A DNA stretch of 64,000 nucleotides from Heyndrickxia ginsengihumi (GTDB lineage: Bacteria; Bacillota; Bacilli; Bacillales; Bacillaceae_C), in assembly GCF_011008565.1 (NCBI RefSeq), contig NZ_JAAIWK010000020.1, forward strand, positions 1-64,000, read 5' to 3'. The stretch's first letter is position 1. The number at the start of each line of letters is the position of its first letter. Shown here one piece after another: positions 35,201-44,362 of the stretch. Made by a program: the position numbers and the translations under genes. The notes under the pieces are model-generated. The model ran no database searches and was not told the DNA's origin. It was given only the letters and a program-made list of their open reading frames with translations.

Positions 35201-35303
35201 GATTTCCGCTATAGAGGTTTGCTTTCCGCCGGCGTTCTGGGGATCTCCTCGGCATGAGCCTGCGATGTCTCCCATGGACGCTCGTCCTTTGCGCTTTAGT
35301 ATA
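35201..35303 (-). repeat. Dispersed hairpin repeat, inverted copy
   Basis: Read on the minus strand it contains gcaggctcatgccgaggag, then ccggcggaaagc and tagcggaaatc, the same order as the plus-strand copies. It follows the YfmS-like gene. Confidence 0.7.
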
Positions 35304-35522
35304 TTAGTCATTTAATTAATAAGATAAAAAGGAAGTGTTCCATATTACTGAAACACTTCGAAAAGATTGTTACGCCGCAACATTGCGTTACGCCAATCAT
35401 ATGAACAAATATGTGTAGTAAAAGCACTACACCGCATTGTTCTAAAGATACATTAATTTATGGAATCGGTTTCAGGTCAAGGAAAATATTTTGCAAAAAT
35501 GAATTTAAGCAAGTTTTCGTTA

Positions 35523-35553
35523 TTGACATGAAATGCGTTTCATCATTTACACT
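35523..35553 (+). promoter_or_regulatory. Promoter with embedded LacI-type operator
   Basis: TTGACA (35523-35528) is followed at once by the near-palindrome atgaaatgcgtttcat (35528-35543), close to the LacI-family pattern TGAAAnCGnTTTCA. A weak -10 TACACT lies at 35548-35553. The placement predicts autorepression. Confidence 0.6.
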
Positions 35554-35590
35554 CAAATTAAGCATCAACGTTCACATGAAAGGTGAGTAT

Positions 35591-36550
35591 ATGACTAACA
35601 TTAGAGATTTAGCACAGATGGCTGGAGTTTCTGTTACAACCGTTTCTCGTGTATTAAATCAGCATCCATATGTAAGTGAAGAAAAAAGAAAGGCTGTTTT
35701 AGAAGCTATTAAGGTTAGTAATTATCATAAAAATATAAATGCCGTCCATTTAAGCAAAGGGAAAACACAGCTTATGGGTGTTGTGATTCCATTTTCTGAT
35801 CATTCATATTTTGCAATGCTTTTAAAAGGAATTGCGAAACAAGCATTGGAACATAACTACAAATTAGTTCTATTTCAAACTGAATACATAGAAAGCAAAG
35901 AAATGGAAGCATTGCAAATGCTAAAACAAAAACAAATTGATTCCCTAATTATTTGTTCGAGAAGCTGTGATATTTCCATAATTGAAGAGCACTTGCAATT
36001 TGGTCCTATTGTATTATGCGAGGATAATCCTAGGAGTAAGATTTCATCTACCTTTGTAAACCATTATAAAATATTTTCTGATGCATTAGACTATTTGTAT
36101 CAAAAAGGTCATCGCCAAATTGGTTATTGCATCGGGAGAAGATCGGGAACGAATAGCCAAAATCGCGAACTTGCATATCAACATTTTCATAAAAAATATC
36201 GCTTGCCATATAATTCTGACTATATTATTGATCAATGTCTTTATTTTGAGGATGGAGAAAGGGTGATAACTCGTATAAAGGAAATGGATACACCTCCATC
36301 GGCATTACTCGTTACAAGTGACCAGGTTGCAGCAGGAATTGTAATTAGTTGCCAAAATCAGCAGCTTTCGATACCAGATGATATAGCCATTATCGGTTTT
36401 GATAATGAGCCTATCGCAAAAATGTTAAACATTACAACAATCGAAATTCCACTTGTAGAAATGGGAGGGAATTTGTTTCAGCAAGCATTAAATCGAGCAT
36501 TAACAAATAGGGAAATATCGGTAAAACTTATTGAAAGAGGAACAGTTTGA
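35591..36550 (+). CDS. LacI family transcriptional regulator
   Basis: A 319-residue repressor: helix-turn-helix IRDLAQMAGVSVTTVSRVLNQHPYVSEEKR at the N-terminus and a periplasmic-binding-like effector domain (LMGVVIPFSDHSYFAMLLKGI, PSALLVTSDQVAAG, IAIIGFDNEPIAKM). The frame is open upstream but ATG 35591 with AAAGGTGAG gives the normal family start. The effector is probably a sugar or sugar phosphate, as SIS-domain and HAD phosphatase genes follow on the same strand. Its own promoter carries a matching operator. Confidence 0.92.
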   Translation: MTNIRDLAQMAGVSVTTVSRVLNQHPYVSEEKRKAVLEAIKVSNYHKNINAVHLSKGKTQLMGVVIPFSDHSYFAMLLKGIAKQALEHNYKLVLFQTEYIESKEMEALQMLKQKQIDSLIICSRSCDISIIEEHLQFGPIVLCEDNPRSKISSTFVNHYKIFSDALDYLYQKGHRQIGYCIGRRSGTNSQNRELAYQHFHKKYRLPYNSDYIIDQCLYFEDGERVITRIKEMDTPPSALLVTSDQVAAGIVISCQNQQLSIPDDIAIIGFDNEPIAKMLNITTIEIPLVEMGGNLFQQALNRALTNREISVKLIERGTV

Positions 36551-36625
36551 TGGTGCTGTAATTGCTGGAATAACATATGGATCATCGCCGAAGCCTTGTT
36601 AACAATGGAAAGCGGGGGAGGATAA

Positions 36626-37162
36626 ATGGATGTGCTTGAACATGCAAAAGCCATGGTTTTAAAATTGTATGCAAATGTGTGCAGTAAAGTAAGCAACGAC
36701 CAATTAACAAGTCTTGCCGAAGCAATATTAAATGCAAACCGTGTATTTCTTGCAGGTTTTAGCCGTTCAGATATGATTATTCGTGTATTTGCGAATAGAT
36801 TAGCGCATCTCGGGATCAATGTAAATATAGTTGGGGATGTTACGACTCCAAAACCAACAGCAGGGGATCTATTCCTCATAAGCTCTGAATTTGGTGAGAT
36901 CCAAACGCTAATAAAGATGGCTGAGCACTGCAAAAAACAGCATATAACAATCGCTGTGAATACAGTCTCTCCGTTTTCTACTCTTGCGAAACTAGCAGAT
37001 ATGAAGATTGTGTTACCATGTGTGTCACAAAACATTGAAGAGAATGATTTTGTGGACATTTTTCCGCAATCAAAAGAATATTCATTTGAGCTGCTTAGTT
37101 TTTTAATCTATGATGCTGTCATGATATCTTTAATAAAGAAATTGAATAATCATGCGCAATGA
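36626..37162 (+). CDS. SIS-domain sugar phosphate isomerase-like protein (HxlB-like)
   Basis: A 178-residue SIS domain with size and layout of 6-phospho-3-hexuloisomerase: ANRVFLAGFSRSDMIIRVFANRLAHLGINVNIVGD, then GDLFLISSEFGEIQTLIKMAEHCKK and a C-terminal ELLSFLIYDAVMISLIKK helix. The usual GAGRSG loop reads GFSRSD and SGSGET reads SSEFGE, so the ligand may differ. GGGGGAGG precedes ATG 36626. It lies between the LacI regulator and a HAD phosphatase and probably acts on the same sugar phosphate. Confidence 0.78.
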   Translation: MDVLEHAKAMVLKLYANVCSKVSNDQLTSLAEAILNANRVFLAGFSRSDMIIRVFANRLAHLGINVNIVGDVTTPKPTAGDLFLISSEFGEIQTLIKMAEHCKKQHITIAVNTVSPFSTLAKLADMKIVLPCVSQNIEENDFVDIFPQSKEYSFELLSFLIYDAVMISLIKKLNNHAQ

Positions 37163-37210
37163 TGCTGTTCCATATAGAGAAGATCAATACATCTAAAAGG
37201 AGAGACGAAC

Positions 37211-37990
37211 ATGATAAAAAGAAGTGTGATATTTTTTGATATTGATGGAACTTTACTGAATCATGAAAAGCAATTGCCTATTTCTACTAAAGAGGCAATT
37301 TTTACTTTAAAGGAACAGGGCCATGAAGTAGCGATTGCAACAGGTCGTGCTCCCTTTATGTTTGAGGACTTAAGAAATGAATTAGGGATTCATACTTTTG
37401 TCAGTTATAACGGTCAATATGTCGTTTTAAATGGGGAAGTATTATACTCGAATCCATTAAACATATCCTCCCTAGAAGCTTTAACTGCATTCGCGTTGCA
37501 CAACAATCATCCTGTTGTTTTTATGGATCATGAAGACATGAAAGCGAATGTTCCTGAACATCCTTATATTAAAACGAGTATTGAAACATTGAAAATTAGT
37601 CGTTTTCCTACATATGATCCTCATTATTATAAAGGACGCGAACTCTATCAAAGCTTGCTTTTTTGTCTAGAAGGGGAAGAGAGACAGTACGAACAGAAAT
37701 TTCAAGATTTTGATTTTGTAAGATGGCATCCTTTCTCGGTCGACATAGTTCCAAAAGGAGGATCGAAAGCTAAAGGGATTGAAAGGATCGTTGAAAAACT
37801 AGGATTTCAGCAAGAACAACAGTATGCATTTGGAGATGGCCTAAACGATCTAGAAATGTTGGCGACGGTTAAAAATAGCGTTGCAATGGGAAATGCAGAA
37901 GATACAGTAAAAAAGGCCGCAAAATATATCACGAAATCTGTTGAAGAGAATGGCGTTTTTCATGGATTGCAGATGGTTGGACTGTTGTGA
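37211..37990 (+). CDS. Cof-type HAD-IIB family phosphatase
   Basis: 259 residues with all HAD motifs: motif I FFDIDGTLL (nucleophile and acid Asp), motif II IATGRAP, Lys in GGSKAKGIERI and motif IV FGDGLNDLEML. The C2B cap between motifs II and III is typical of Cof-like sugar or cofactor phosphatases. AAAGGAGAG precedes ATG 37211. It is 48 bases after the SIS gene, so likely the third gene of the LacI-controlled operon. The exact substrate is unknown. Confidence 0.9.
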   Translation: MIKRSVIFFDIDGTLLNHEKQLPISTKEAIFTLKEQGHEVAIATGRAPFMFEDLRNELGIHTFVSYNGQYVVLNGEVLYSNPLNISSLEALTAFALHNNHPVVFMDHEDMKANVPEHPYIKTSIETLKISRFPTYDPHYYKGRELYQSLLFCLEGEERQYEQKFQDFDFVRWHPFSVDIVPKGGSKAKGIERIVEKLGFQQEQQYAFGDGLNDLEMLATVKNSVAMGNAEDTVKKAAKYITKSVEENGVFHGLQMVGLL

Positions 37991-38020
37991 CTAGTTACAA
38001 CAACATTATTATAATATGAA

Positions 38021-38192
38021 AATCAGCTCCAGAAATAGACTCTTGCGGGAGTATAGGCATCGGTGAGGCTCCGCAGTGTGCTAGCACGAGGAGCCTCACC
38101 AGCCGCCCGCGGAAAGCGAAGTTTATTTCCGGAGCGAGGTTGGAGCGTAATATTTGGTTTTTCTTTCGTTATCATACTTTTGTCCCAGCCTC
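38021..38192. repeat. Dispersed hairpin repeat, long form between convergent genes
   Basis: cagctccagaaatagac, ctcttgcgggagtatagg, the stem ggtgaggctcc / ggagcctcacc, cgcccgcggaaagcgaag and tttgtcccagcctc occur in the same order as in 28186-28378. It may end both convergent transcripts. Confidence 0.85.
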
Positions 38193-38241
38193 ATTAGAAA
38201 TAAACATCATGAAACTGTCCAGATTGATATAGTTAGAATCG

Positions 38242-39603
38242 TTAATCTATCTGCTTTAATAAGTCGCTACCACTTTCGTTTGACAATGCACGACGGCGTT
38301 CAAATTCTATATCCATCTCTGCTCGTTTATCATCCAATTTATAGAACCATATCGAAATACCGATAAGTAGGCAAATGAATAATGGAACCCAAATAAAAGT
38401 AATTTCGATATATTTTAGAGCTGTAGCCGTTTGCGTAGAATTTGGAACGTAGCCGCCCATTTTCAAAATGATGCCTATAAATGCACTTGCAAGACCCATA
38501 CTTGCTTTGACAAAAAAGCCTTGAAAAGCTGCGATCATCCCAGCAATACTTCTCTTTTTTTTGTACTCTGAATAATCAATAACATCTGGTTGAATCGCAA
38601 ATGTTATTCCGAAAATTCCATAAATTCCAAGACCTGTTATTGCCAAACCTGCTATAAGGAGTATAGCAGATGAATTTCCAACATACATGAGTAAATCCCC
38701 AACGATATATATTAAAACACTTAAAAGTAAACCATTTTTTTTTGAAACCCTTTTTTGAAGCCAAGGTAAAATGAGGAGCATTGGCAATCCTGAGAGGATG
38801 CCGAAAAGCCCAACAAATGTTAGCCAATTCGTACGTCCTAGATTATAGGTGAAATAATAAATCACTGTTGTATTTCTAATTACAAATAACGCGAAATAAA
38901 GAAAATTTACGATAAAGAAAATAATACTTGGTCCCGTTAACCCTTTTAAATCCTGTATAAAGGAAGATTTTTCGTGTTTAACAGACGGTGGTACAACCTC
39001 TTTCGTATTTAAGAAGGTGAAGAAGAAAATTAACATGGAGAAAATGCCATAAATACTCATTGTAATTAAAAATCCTCTTTGTGAATTTCCTTGACCGAAG
39101 AGATGTACGAGCGGTGTTGTAATCGACATGACTAAAGCTGTCCCTAATAATGCACAAATCATTCTAGTAGTTACTAACCAGTTTCGTTCATGAAAATCTG
39201 ATGTTAACCTTGGGACAATTGTATTTAATGGGATATTTACAACAGAATAAGCAATATTTAATAATGTAAAAGAAACATAAGCCCACATAAGTTTTCCTGT
39301 TAAACTGAAATCAGGAACGATAAATGTTAGGATCGTAAAGACGGTAAAGGGAATTGCCCCTATTAGAAAATATGGTCTCCCTTGACCCCATCTCGTATGA
39401 GTCCGGTCAACTAATAATCCCATCCCAGTATCGGCGAAAGCGTCAATGATTTTTGTTACTAGCATTAAAGTGCCTGCAGCAGCTGCGGTAATGCCAAAGA
39501 CATCTGTATAAAAAAACATTAAGTAAGATGCCATTGTACTAAAAACTAGATTGCAGCCTAAATCTCCCACACCATATCCAATTCTTGTTTTCCATTTATT
39601 CAT
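38242..39603 (-). CDS. GPH family sugar:cation symporter
   Basis: A 453-residue glycoside-pentoside-hexuronide symporter with 12 hydrophobic segments. Family features include RIGYGVGDLGCNLVFSTMASYLMFFYTDVFG at the N-terminus, the TGMGLLVDRTHTRWGQGRPYFLIGAIPF loop and the late YGIFGITFAIQPDVIDYSEYKKKRS segment. ATG 39603 is preferred over GTG 39612, as AAAAGGAAA is too close to the latter. It is the last gene of an SDR-kinase-symporter operon and probably imports the polyol or sugar that the other two enzymes handle. Confidence 0.9.
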   Translation of the reverse strand: MNKWKTRIGYGVGDLGCNLVFSTMASYLMFFYTDVFGITAAAAGTLMLVTKIIDAFADTGMGLLVDRTHTRWGQGRPYFLIGAIPFTVFTILTFIVPDFSLTGKLMWAYVSFTLLNIAYSVVNIPLNTIVPRLTSDFHERNWLVTTRMICALLGTALVMSITTPLVHLFGQGNSQRGFLITMSIYGIFSMLIFFFTFLNTKEVVPPSVKHEKSSFIQDLKGLTGPSIIFFIVNFLYFALFVIRNTTVIYYFTYNLGRTNWLTFVGLFGILSGLPMLLILPWLQKRVSKKNGLLLSVLIYIVGDLLMYVGNSSAILLIAGLAITGLGIYGIFGITFAIQPDVIDYSEYKKKRSIAGMIAAFQGFFVKASMGLASAFIGIILKMGGYVPNSTQTATALKYIEITFIWVPLFICLLIGISIWFYKLDDKRAEMDIEFERRRALSNESGSDLLKQID

Positions 39604-39659
39604 TAGCTTCACATTTCCTTTTTCGCAATTTTTTCAAAACATAAGGTTACTTGAAATAT

Positions 39660-41183
39660 TTAAGAAATAGTTGATAACGTTTTCATATCAGTCTTTAAAT
39701 GATGGTAAATAGATTTATAAACATTGTAATAGGCATTATATTTTTCATGATTTTGTTTATTCGGCATAATCTTTTTATCTAGAACTTGCCATTTCTTTAC
39801 ATCTTCATAGGATAGGAGGCCTGTTCCAATGCCAGCAAGCATGACATCTCCCATATTTGCTTCTACATCATGAACTGGACAAACAACTGGATAGCCAGTA
39901 ACATCTGCGAAAATTTGTCTCCAAAGTTTCGACTTTGTGACTCCGCCGGCAATCAATATCGATTCGCCGAGATTCTCTCCAGTCGCTTCCATCGCATCCC
40001 TTAAAGAAAATGCAACCGCTTCTAAAAAAGCACGGTAAATATGGGCTTTTGTATGTGCCAATGAAAGTCCCACGATCGTTCCTTTTGCATCTGAATCCCA
40101 TATTGGACTTCTTTCACCCATAAAATAGGGGAGCACGATAAGACCTTCACTGCCAACAGGAATGTTCGCAGCCTGTTCATTTAAAAGATCATAAGTATTT
40201 TTTCCACCATGTTTTTCTGCTTCAATTTCGAACTGACACATCGTCTGACGAAACCATTTAACAATTGCGCCTGCTGTAGCACCGCCAGCAAAGTAATAGG
40301 ATAATTTTTTCGCATCATATAAATAGGGCCAGACAATTAGATTCTTACCTTTAATTGGTTTATCCGAAATGAGTGCAGCACACATAGAAGTTCCAATTGC
40401 CGCTGCATAAATGCCAGATTCAAATACACCGAGACCGATATTAGCCGCGCCACAGTCAATTCCGCTTGCAATGACTGGCATTCCTTCCGAAAGTCCCAGT
40501 TCAGCGGCGGCTTGTTTTGTTAATCCACCGACGATATCTGTTGACTCCACAATGTTTTCAGGCATCATTGACATTGGAATGCCTAACGCCGCCATCATTT
40601 CTTTCGACCATGTTCTATGATTCATATCAAAAATACCGCCAATATTTCCTGCAGAAGAATAGTCAATCGCAATCTTTCCAGTCAGTTTATAGATCACATA
40701 ATCATTTGGAGGCAAAAAGAGCTTTGTCTTTTCCCAGTTTTCCGGTTCATGATGTTTCATCCATAATATTTTTATAAAGCCGTAATAAGGGTCTGCTCCA
40801 TTATGGGTAATTTCTAGAAGTGTTTCTTCGCCAATATGGTCCAAAACCCATTCCGCTTCTTGTTCTGCTCTGCGATCCATCCAAATCATACATGGCCTAA
40901 CTGGTTCCATATTTTCGTCTAAAGGAATGCCAGAGCCACCATAAAGACCACTAATTGCAATCCCATAAATCTTTTCCTTACGAATACCAGATTTCTGTAC
41001 TGTATTTTTAATAGATAATGTTGCTGCCTGCAACCATACGTCAGGCCATTGTTCCGCCCATAAAGGTTTAGGGGTCAATACATCATATTCTTGCAAATCT
41101 TGAGCAATTAAATTGCCATCTGTGTCCATCAACACAGTTTTCGTACCAGATGTACCAATATCCGTTCCGAGTAAATAGTACAT
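39660..41183 (-). CDS. FGGY family carbohydrate kinase (xylulokinase-like)
   Basis: A 507-residue sugar kinase with two actin-like domains: N-terminal LLGTDIGTSGTKTVLMDTDG (phosphate 1), AEQWPDVWLQAA, ISGLYGG, WMDRRAEQEA, and the C-terminal ESILIAGGVTKSKLWRQIFADVTGYPV (FGGY signature 2). The FGGY group covers xylulose, ribulose, gluconate and glycerol kinases; the flanking dehydrogenase favours a ketopentose. The frame is open for 65 codons upstream into the SDR gene, but ATG 41183 with AAAGGAG/GGAGA is the natural start. It lies 47 bases before the symporter gene. Confidence 0.9.
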   Translation of the reverse strand: MYYLLGTDIGTSGTKTVLMDTDGNLIAQDLQEYDVLTPKPLWAEQWPDVWLQAATLSIKNTVQKSGIRKEKIYGIAISGLYGGSGIPLDENMEPVRPCMIWMDRRAEQEAEWVLDHIGEETLLEITHNGADPYYGFIKILWMKHHEPENWEKTKLFLPPNDYVIYKLTGKIAIDYSSAGNIGGIFDMNHRTWSKEMMAALGIPMSMMPENIVESTDIVGGLTKQAAAELGLSEGMPVIASGIDCGAANIGLGVFESGIYAAAIGTSMCAALISDKPIKGKNLIVWPYLYDAKKLSYYFAGGATAGAIVKWFRQTMCQFEIEAEKHGGKNTYDLLNEQAANIPVGSEGLIVLPYFMGERSPIWDSDAKGTIVGLSLAHTKAHIYRAFLEAVAFSLRDAMEATGENLGESILIAGGVTKSKLWRQIFADVTGYPVVCPVHDVEANMGDVMLAGIGTGLLSYEDVKKWQVLDKKIMPNKQNHEKYNAYYNVYKSIYHHLKTDMKTLSTIS

Positions 41184-41232
41184 AGATAATCTCCAATCTC
41201 CTTTAAGCATAAAATCAAAGTCTTTTAATCTA

Positions 41233-42009
41233 TTAAATACAAGTGAAAGCGCCATCAATAACAAAATCAGATCCTGTTGTAAAGCTGCTCGTATCACCTG
41301 CAAGATAGACACAAATCGATTGAAGTTCTTCTGGTCTTCCCATTCTGTGAAGCGGTGCCATTTTGTTCCATTGTTCAATTAAAGGTTTCAAACTTGGTGA
41401 ATTTAATGTCAATTCTGTTCCCATATATCCCGGGCTAATACAGTTAACGCGTACATTTTTTGTTGCCCACTCAACTGCCAATGATTTTGTCAATTGGATC
41501 ACGCCAGCTTTAGATGCGTTATAGGAACATTGTGGTTGTGGCACATTTACAATATGCCCGGACATAGAAGCCGTATTGATAATAGAGCCGCCGCCTTGTT
41601 CGATCATAACCTTTCCTGCAGCTTGTGCTGTTAAAAATACACCAGTAAGATTAATGTCGATCACTTTTTTCCATTGTTCAAATGTCATTTCTTCCGCTGG
41701 TATATTCATGCAAATTCCGGCATTACAGAAGGCGACATCTAAACGTCCGAAAACATCAAGTACCGTTGCGATCATGGCATTGACATCATCCGGCTTTGTA
41801 ACATCTGCTTCGATTGCAATCGCTTTAATAGAATGGTTTTTTTCAAGCTCCATGGCTGTCTTCTTCGCTTCGTTAATGTCTAAGTCTACAATCGCTACAT
41901 TTGCTCCTGCTTCAGCAAAGGCAGTTGCAACACTTTTGCCAATGCCTCTTGCACCGCCTGTTACAAATATGTTCTTTCCATCTAATCTCATTTTTTCAAT
42001 AATTCCCAT
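41233..42009 (-). CDS. Short-chain dehydrogenase, probable polyol dehydrogenase
   Basis: 258 residues with the SDR cofactor motif TGGARGIG (15-22), Asp at the end of strand 2 (VDLD, favouring NAD), NAG, the catalytic Ser-Tyr-Lys set in NTASMSGH and YNASKAG, and ISPGYMGTEL. Sequences of this kind oxidise polyols such as arabitol or sorbitol to ketoses. ATG 42009 follows GGGGAG. First gene of the operon, divergent from the ROK repressor; its promoter (42068-42096) is followed at once by a 24-bp palindrome. Confidence 0.9.
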   Translation of the reverse strand: MGIIEKMRLDGKNIFVTGGARGIGKSVATAFAEAGANVAIVDLDINEAKKTAMELEKNHSIKAIAIEADVTKPDDVNAMIATVLDVFGRLDVAFCNAGICMNIPAEEMTFEQWKKVIDINLTGVFLTAQAAGKVMIEQGGGSIINTASMSGHIVNVPQPQCSYNASKAGVIQLTKSLAVEWATKNVRVNCISPGYMGTELTLNSPSLKPLIEQWNKMAPLHRMGRPEELQSICVYLAGDTSSFTTGSDFVIDGAFTCI

Positions 42010-42028
42010 ATGAAACTCCCCTTTGGTT

Positions 42029-42052
42029 AAAATCATTTTATAAAATGATTTT
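42029..42052. promoter_or_regulatory. Perfect 24-bp palindromic operator of the SDR operon
   Basis: The sequence is its own reverse complement, centred between 42040 and 42041, with half site aaaatcatttta. It sits downstream of the -10 box of the SDR operon, where a bound repressor blocks transcription. A related copy lies at 42191-42213 before the ROK gene. Confidence 0.8.
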
Positions 42053-42067
42053 ATAAAATGTATTTAT

Positions 42068-42096
42068 ATAATATAGCGTTTTTTTGTTTACGTCAA
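42068..42096 (-). promoter_or_regulatory. Sigma-A promoter of the SDR-kinase-symporter operon
   Basis: On the minus strand: TTGACG (42096-42091), 17-base spacer, TATTAT (42073-42068). Confidence 0.8.
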
Positions 42097-42144
42097 CATA
42101 AAAAATAGAGAAGTGTGAAAATTGTTGAATCTATCCAGCCGATG

Positions 42145-42174
42145 TTGTGATGCGATCTGCTAATGTGATATATT
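42145..42174 (+). promoter_or_regulatory. Extended -10 promoter of the ROK repressor gene
   Basis: TTGTGA (42145-42150), 18-base spacer and TATATT (42169-42174) preceded by TGA, an extended -10. Confidence 0.55.
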
Positions 42175-42190
42175 TAAAATGAATTTAAAT

Positions 42191-42213
42191 GAAATCTTTT
42201 TATAAAATTATTT
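42191..42213. promoter_or_regulatory. Second, imperfect copy of the palindromic operator
   Basis: gaaatctttttataaaattatttt resembles the 24-bp palindrome at 42029 around the shared core ttttataaaa. It lies 20 bases before the ROK start and after its promoter, predicting autorepression. Confidence 0.65.
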
Positions 42214-42232
42214 TACTTAATGGGGTCGTTTT

Positions 42233-43357
42233 ATGGACAATAGCATCACCTTTAAAGATATAAAAAAGAATAATTATTCGTTAATCTATCATCTTATTTA
42301 CCAGCATGAAAAGCTTTCGAAGCAGGAAATTGCAAATCAGCTTCATTTAAGTTTGCCGACAGTAACGCAAAATTTAGTACGTTTAGAAAAGGAAAAACTG
42401 ATCGAAAAAAATGGATACTTTGAATCATCCGTCGGCAGAAGAGCGACAGCTTATACAATCTGTCCGCAAGCCCGTATTAGCATCGGTGTCGAGATTCAAA
42501 AAAAGAAGGTACGCATTTTAGCAGTGGATTTACTTGGCACTGCATTCCAACAAAAGGAATTATCTCTAAGCTATTCTAATGTAAATAGTTATTACGAACA
42601 GTTAAGCCTTGCTGTACAATCGTTTATTACCTCTCTAAATATTAGGAAAGATCAGGTTCTTGGCATTGGCTTTGCCGTACAAGCATTAACATCAACAGAT
42701 GGACAACATATTACTTATGGAAAAATATTGGATTGTACAGGGTTGGATATTCGCGTTTTTTCCCAGTATCTCGATTATCCATGTATGTTTGTTCATGATG
42801 CAAAGTGTGCGGCAACAACGGAACTTTGGGTTAGAAACGATATCGGAGATGCCATCTATTTGTCGATTGGTACACATCTTGGCGGGGCTATGATTATCAA
42901 TGATCAGATTTACATGGGAAAAGAAGGATATAGTGGAACAGTGGAGCATATGACGATTAATCCCAACGGTTCTTTTTGCTATTGCGGGAAGCGAGGGTGC
43001 ATGGAAACATATTGTTCAATTAGTGCGCTTCTAGAGGAAGATGAATCATTAGAGCTTTTCTTTCAGAAAGTACGTTCTGGAGATCCTTCATATTCGGAAA
43101 GATGGAATACCTTTTTAGATTATCTAGCATTTTCAATCAATAACATTCATCTTGTCATTAATAGAGATTTTATTCTAGGCGGACATATTTCCCCTTACTT
43201 GAAAGAAGAGGACATTACGATTCTTCATGAGAAAGTGTACGAAAAAACTGCATTTCCAAGTAATGAAACGTTTATTTATATCAGCCGTTCAACCGACAAT
43301 GGTGTTCCTATCGGTGCGGCGATCCCATTTATTCAATCATTTTTAAATCAGATTTAA
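42233..43357 (+). CDS. ROK family transcriptional repressor
   Basis: 374 residues. Residues 1-75 are a winged helix (LSKQEIANQLHLSLPTVTQNLVRLEKEKLIEKNGYFESSVGRRA), followed by a ROK sugar-binding domain with LSIGTHLGGAMIINDQIYMGKEGYSGTVEHMTI and the zinc cluster CYCGKRGCMETYCS, as in XylR. The effector is likely the sugar handled by the divergent operon. It starts at ATG 42233. Paired palindromes in the shared intergenic region are its probable binding sites. Confidence 0.92.
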   Translation: MDNSITFKDIKKNNYSLIYHLIYQHEKLSKQEIANQLHLSLPTVTQNLVRLEKEKLIEKNGYFESSVGRRATAYTICPQARISIGVEIQKKKVRILAVDLLGTAFQQKELSLSYSNVNSYYEQLSLAVQSFITSLNIRKDQVLGIGFAVQALTSTDGQHITYGKILDCTGLDIRVFSQYLDYPCMFVHDAKCAATTELWVRNDIGDAIYLSIGTHLGGAMIINDQIYMGKEGYSGTVEHMTINPNGSFCYCGKRGCMETYCSISALLEEDESLELFFQKVRSGDPSYSERWNTFLDYLAFSINNIHLVINRDFILGGHISPYLKEEDITILHEKVYEKTAFPSNETFIYISRSTDNGVPIGAAIPFIQSFLNQI

Positions 43358-43443
43358 TAAGCGATAGAGCAGCTGAAATATGGGTCTCTGTGAGGCCGTG
43401 TTAGACAGTGAAAGGGGGAGCGGAATGAAGTTATAATATAGTG

Positions 43444-44247
43444 TCAGTCATAAAAAGCATCTAAAAAATCTAGATGAAATACTCTATTGTTCTGTTTGTA
43501 TATGTTTATTTTGACATCATCGAGTGACGTCTGTTTTACTGGATATTCGATAATGTTGTCTGAGCACATTTTTGTCGGGAGGATCGCCATTCCTTTGCAA
43601 TTTTTGATCATGGAGAGAATTAGTTCGAGAGAATCAATTTCAACAACTTTCCAATGTCTTTTTCTCTTCTGAAGAAAATGAAGGGTCGCTTTTCTATATG
43701 GGCAATCAGCATCTCTGCTTACAAAAGCAGTCATATGCCTGAAATCGCTGAATCCTATATTTTTTGCTCCTAGCCAGCTAATCTTCTCATGAAAAGTATG
43801 CACTAATTCAAATTCGTTTTCTTGAAGATCTCTATTAATGAAAATTATATCAAGTGTAGAAGTTTTTAATAAAGATAAAAGTTCATGCGCAGGACGAGTG
43901 TATAACGAAAATTGATCGCTGCCGTTTAATAGATAATGAGAGAGGTAGTTTGTCGTAATTGTTGGTGTAGCCCCAATTTTTAAAAGCGAGGGAGTGTGAG
44001 TTATTTTTTCCTTTGCTTCGGATATTAAGTTGATGACTTGAGAAGCATATTCAAATAGAACTTTTCCTTCAGGAAGAAGGGAAACTCCTCTATTTGTTCG
44101 CTTAAAAAGTGGCGCTTGTAATTCGTCTTCTAATATTTTAATTCGCGCGGTAACATTTGGTTGCACATATCCCAATTGTTCAGCTGCTTTAGAAAAAGAG
44201 CCAAGCTCAGCAACTTTAAGAAATATTATTAAATCATTTGTCTCCAT
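43444..44247 (-). CDS. LysR family transcriptional regulator
   Basis: 267 residues, slightly short for the family. The N-terminal helix-turn-helix is clear (LIIFLKVAELGSFSKAAEQLGYVQPNVTARIKILEDELQAPLFKRTNRGVSLLPEG); the effector domain follows, ending LDFLDAFYD. It is divergent from a DUF4865 gene, a common arrangement for LysR targets. A 21-bp near-palindrome lies 17 bases upstream of the start, in the shared region. The effector is unknown. Confidence 0.9.
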   Translation of the reverse strand: METNDLIIFLKVAELGSFSKAAEQLGYVQPNVTARIKILEDELQAPLFKRTNRGVSLLPEGKVLFEYASQVINLISEAKEKITHTPSLLKIGATPTITTNYLSHYLLNGSDQFSLYTRPAHELLSLLKTSTLDIIFINRDLQENEFELVHTFHEKISWLGAKNIGFSDFRHMTAFVSRDADCPYRKATLHFLQKRKRHWKVVEIDSLELILSMIKNCKGMAILPTKMCSDNIIEYPVKQTSLDDVKINIYKQNNRVFHLDFLDAFYD

Positions 44248-44263
44248 TTATCGGCCACCCCCA

Positions 44264-44284
44264 GATATCATTATGAATGATATC
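44264..44284. promoter_or_regulatory. LysR-type operator between divergent genes
   Basis: gatatcatt (44264-44272) and aatgatatc (44276-44284) are perfect inverted arms around a 3-base centre, containing a T-N11-A LysR core. Confidence 0.7.
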
Positions 44285-44362
44285 AGTAATCATTTATCGT
44301 TATTTTACCTTGGCTTAGCATAGGAGTAAACTATGTTTATGAAATTGAAACGAGGGATCGCC

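Noticed and set aside
36478-37059. 193-codon minus-strand frame over the SIS gene
   Set aside because: It is an antisense shadow; the plus strand has a domain match and an RBS.
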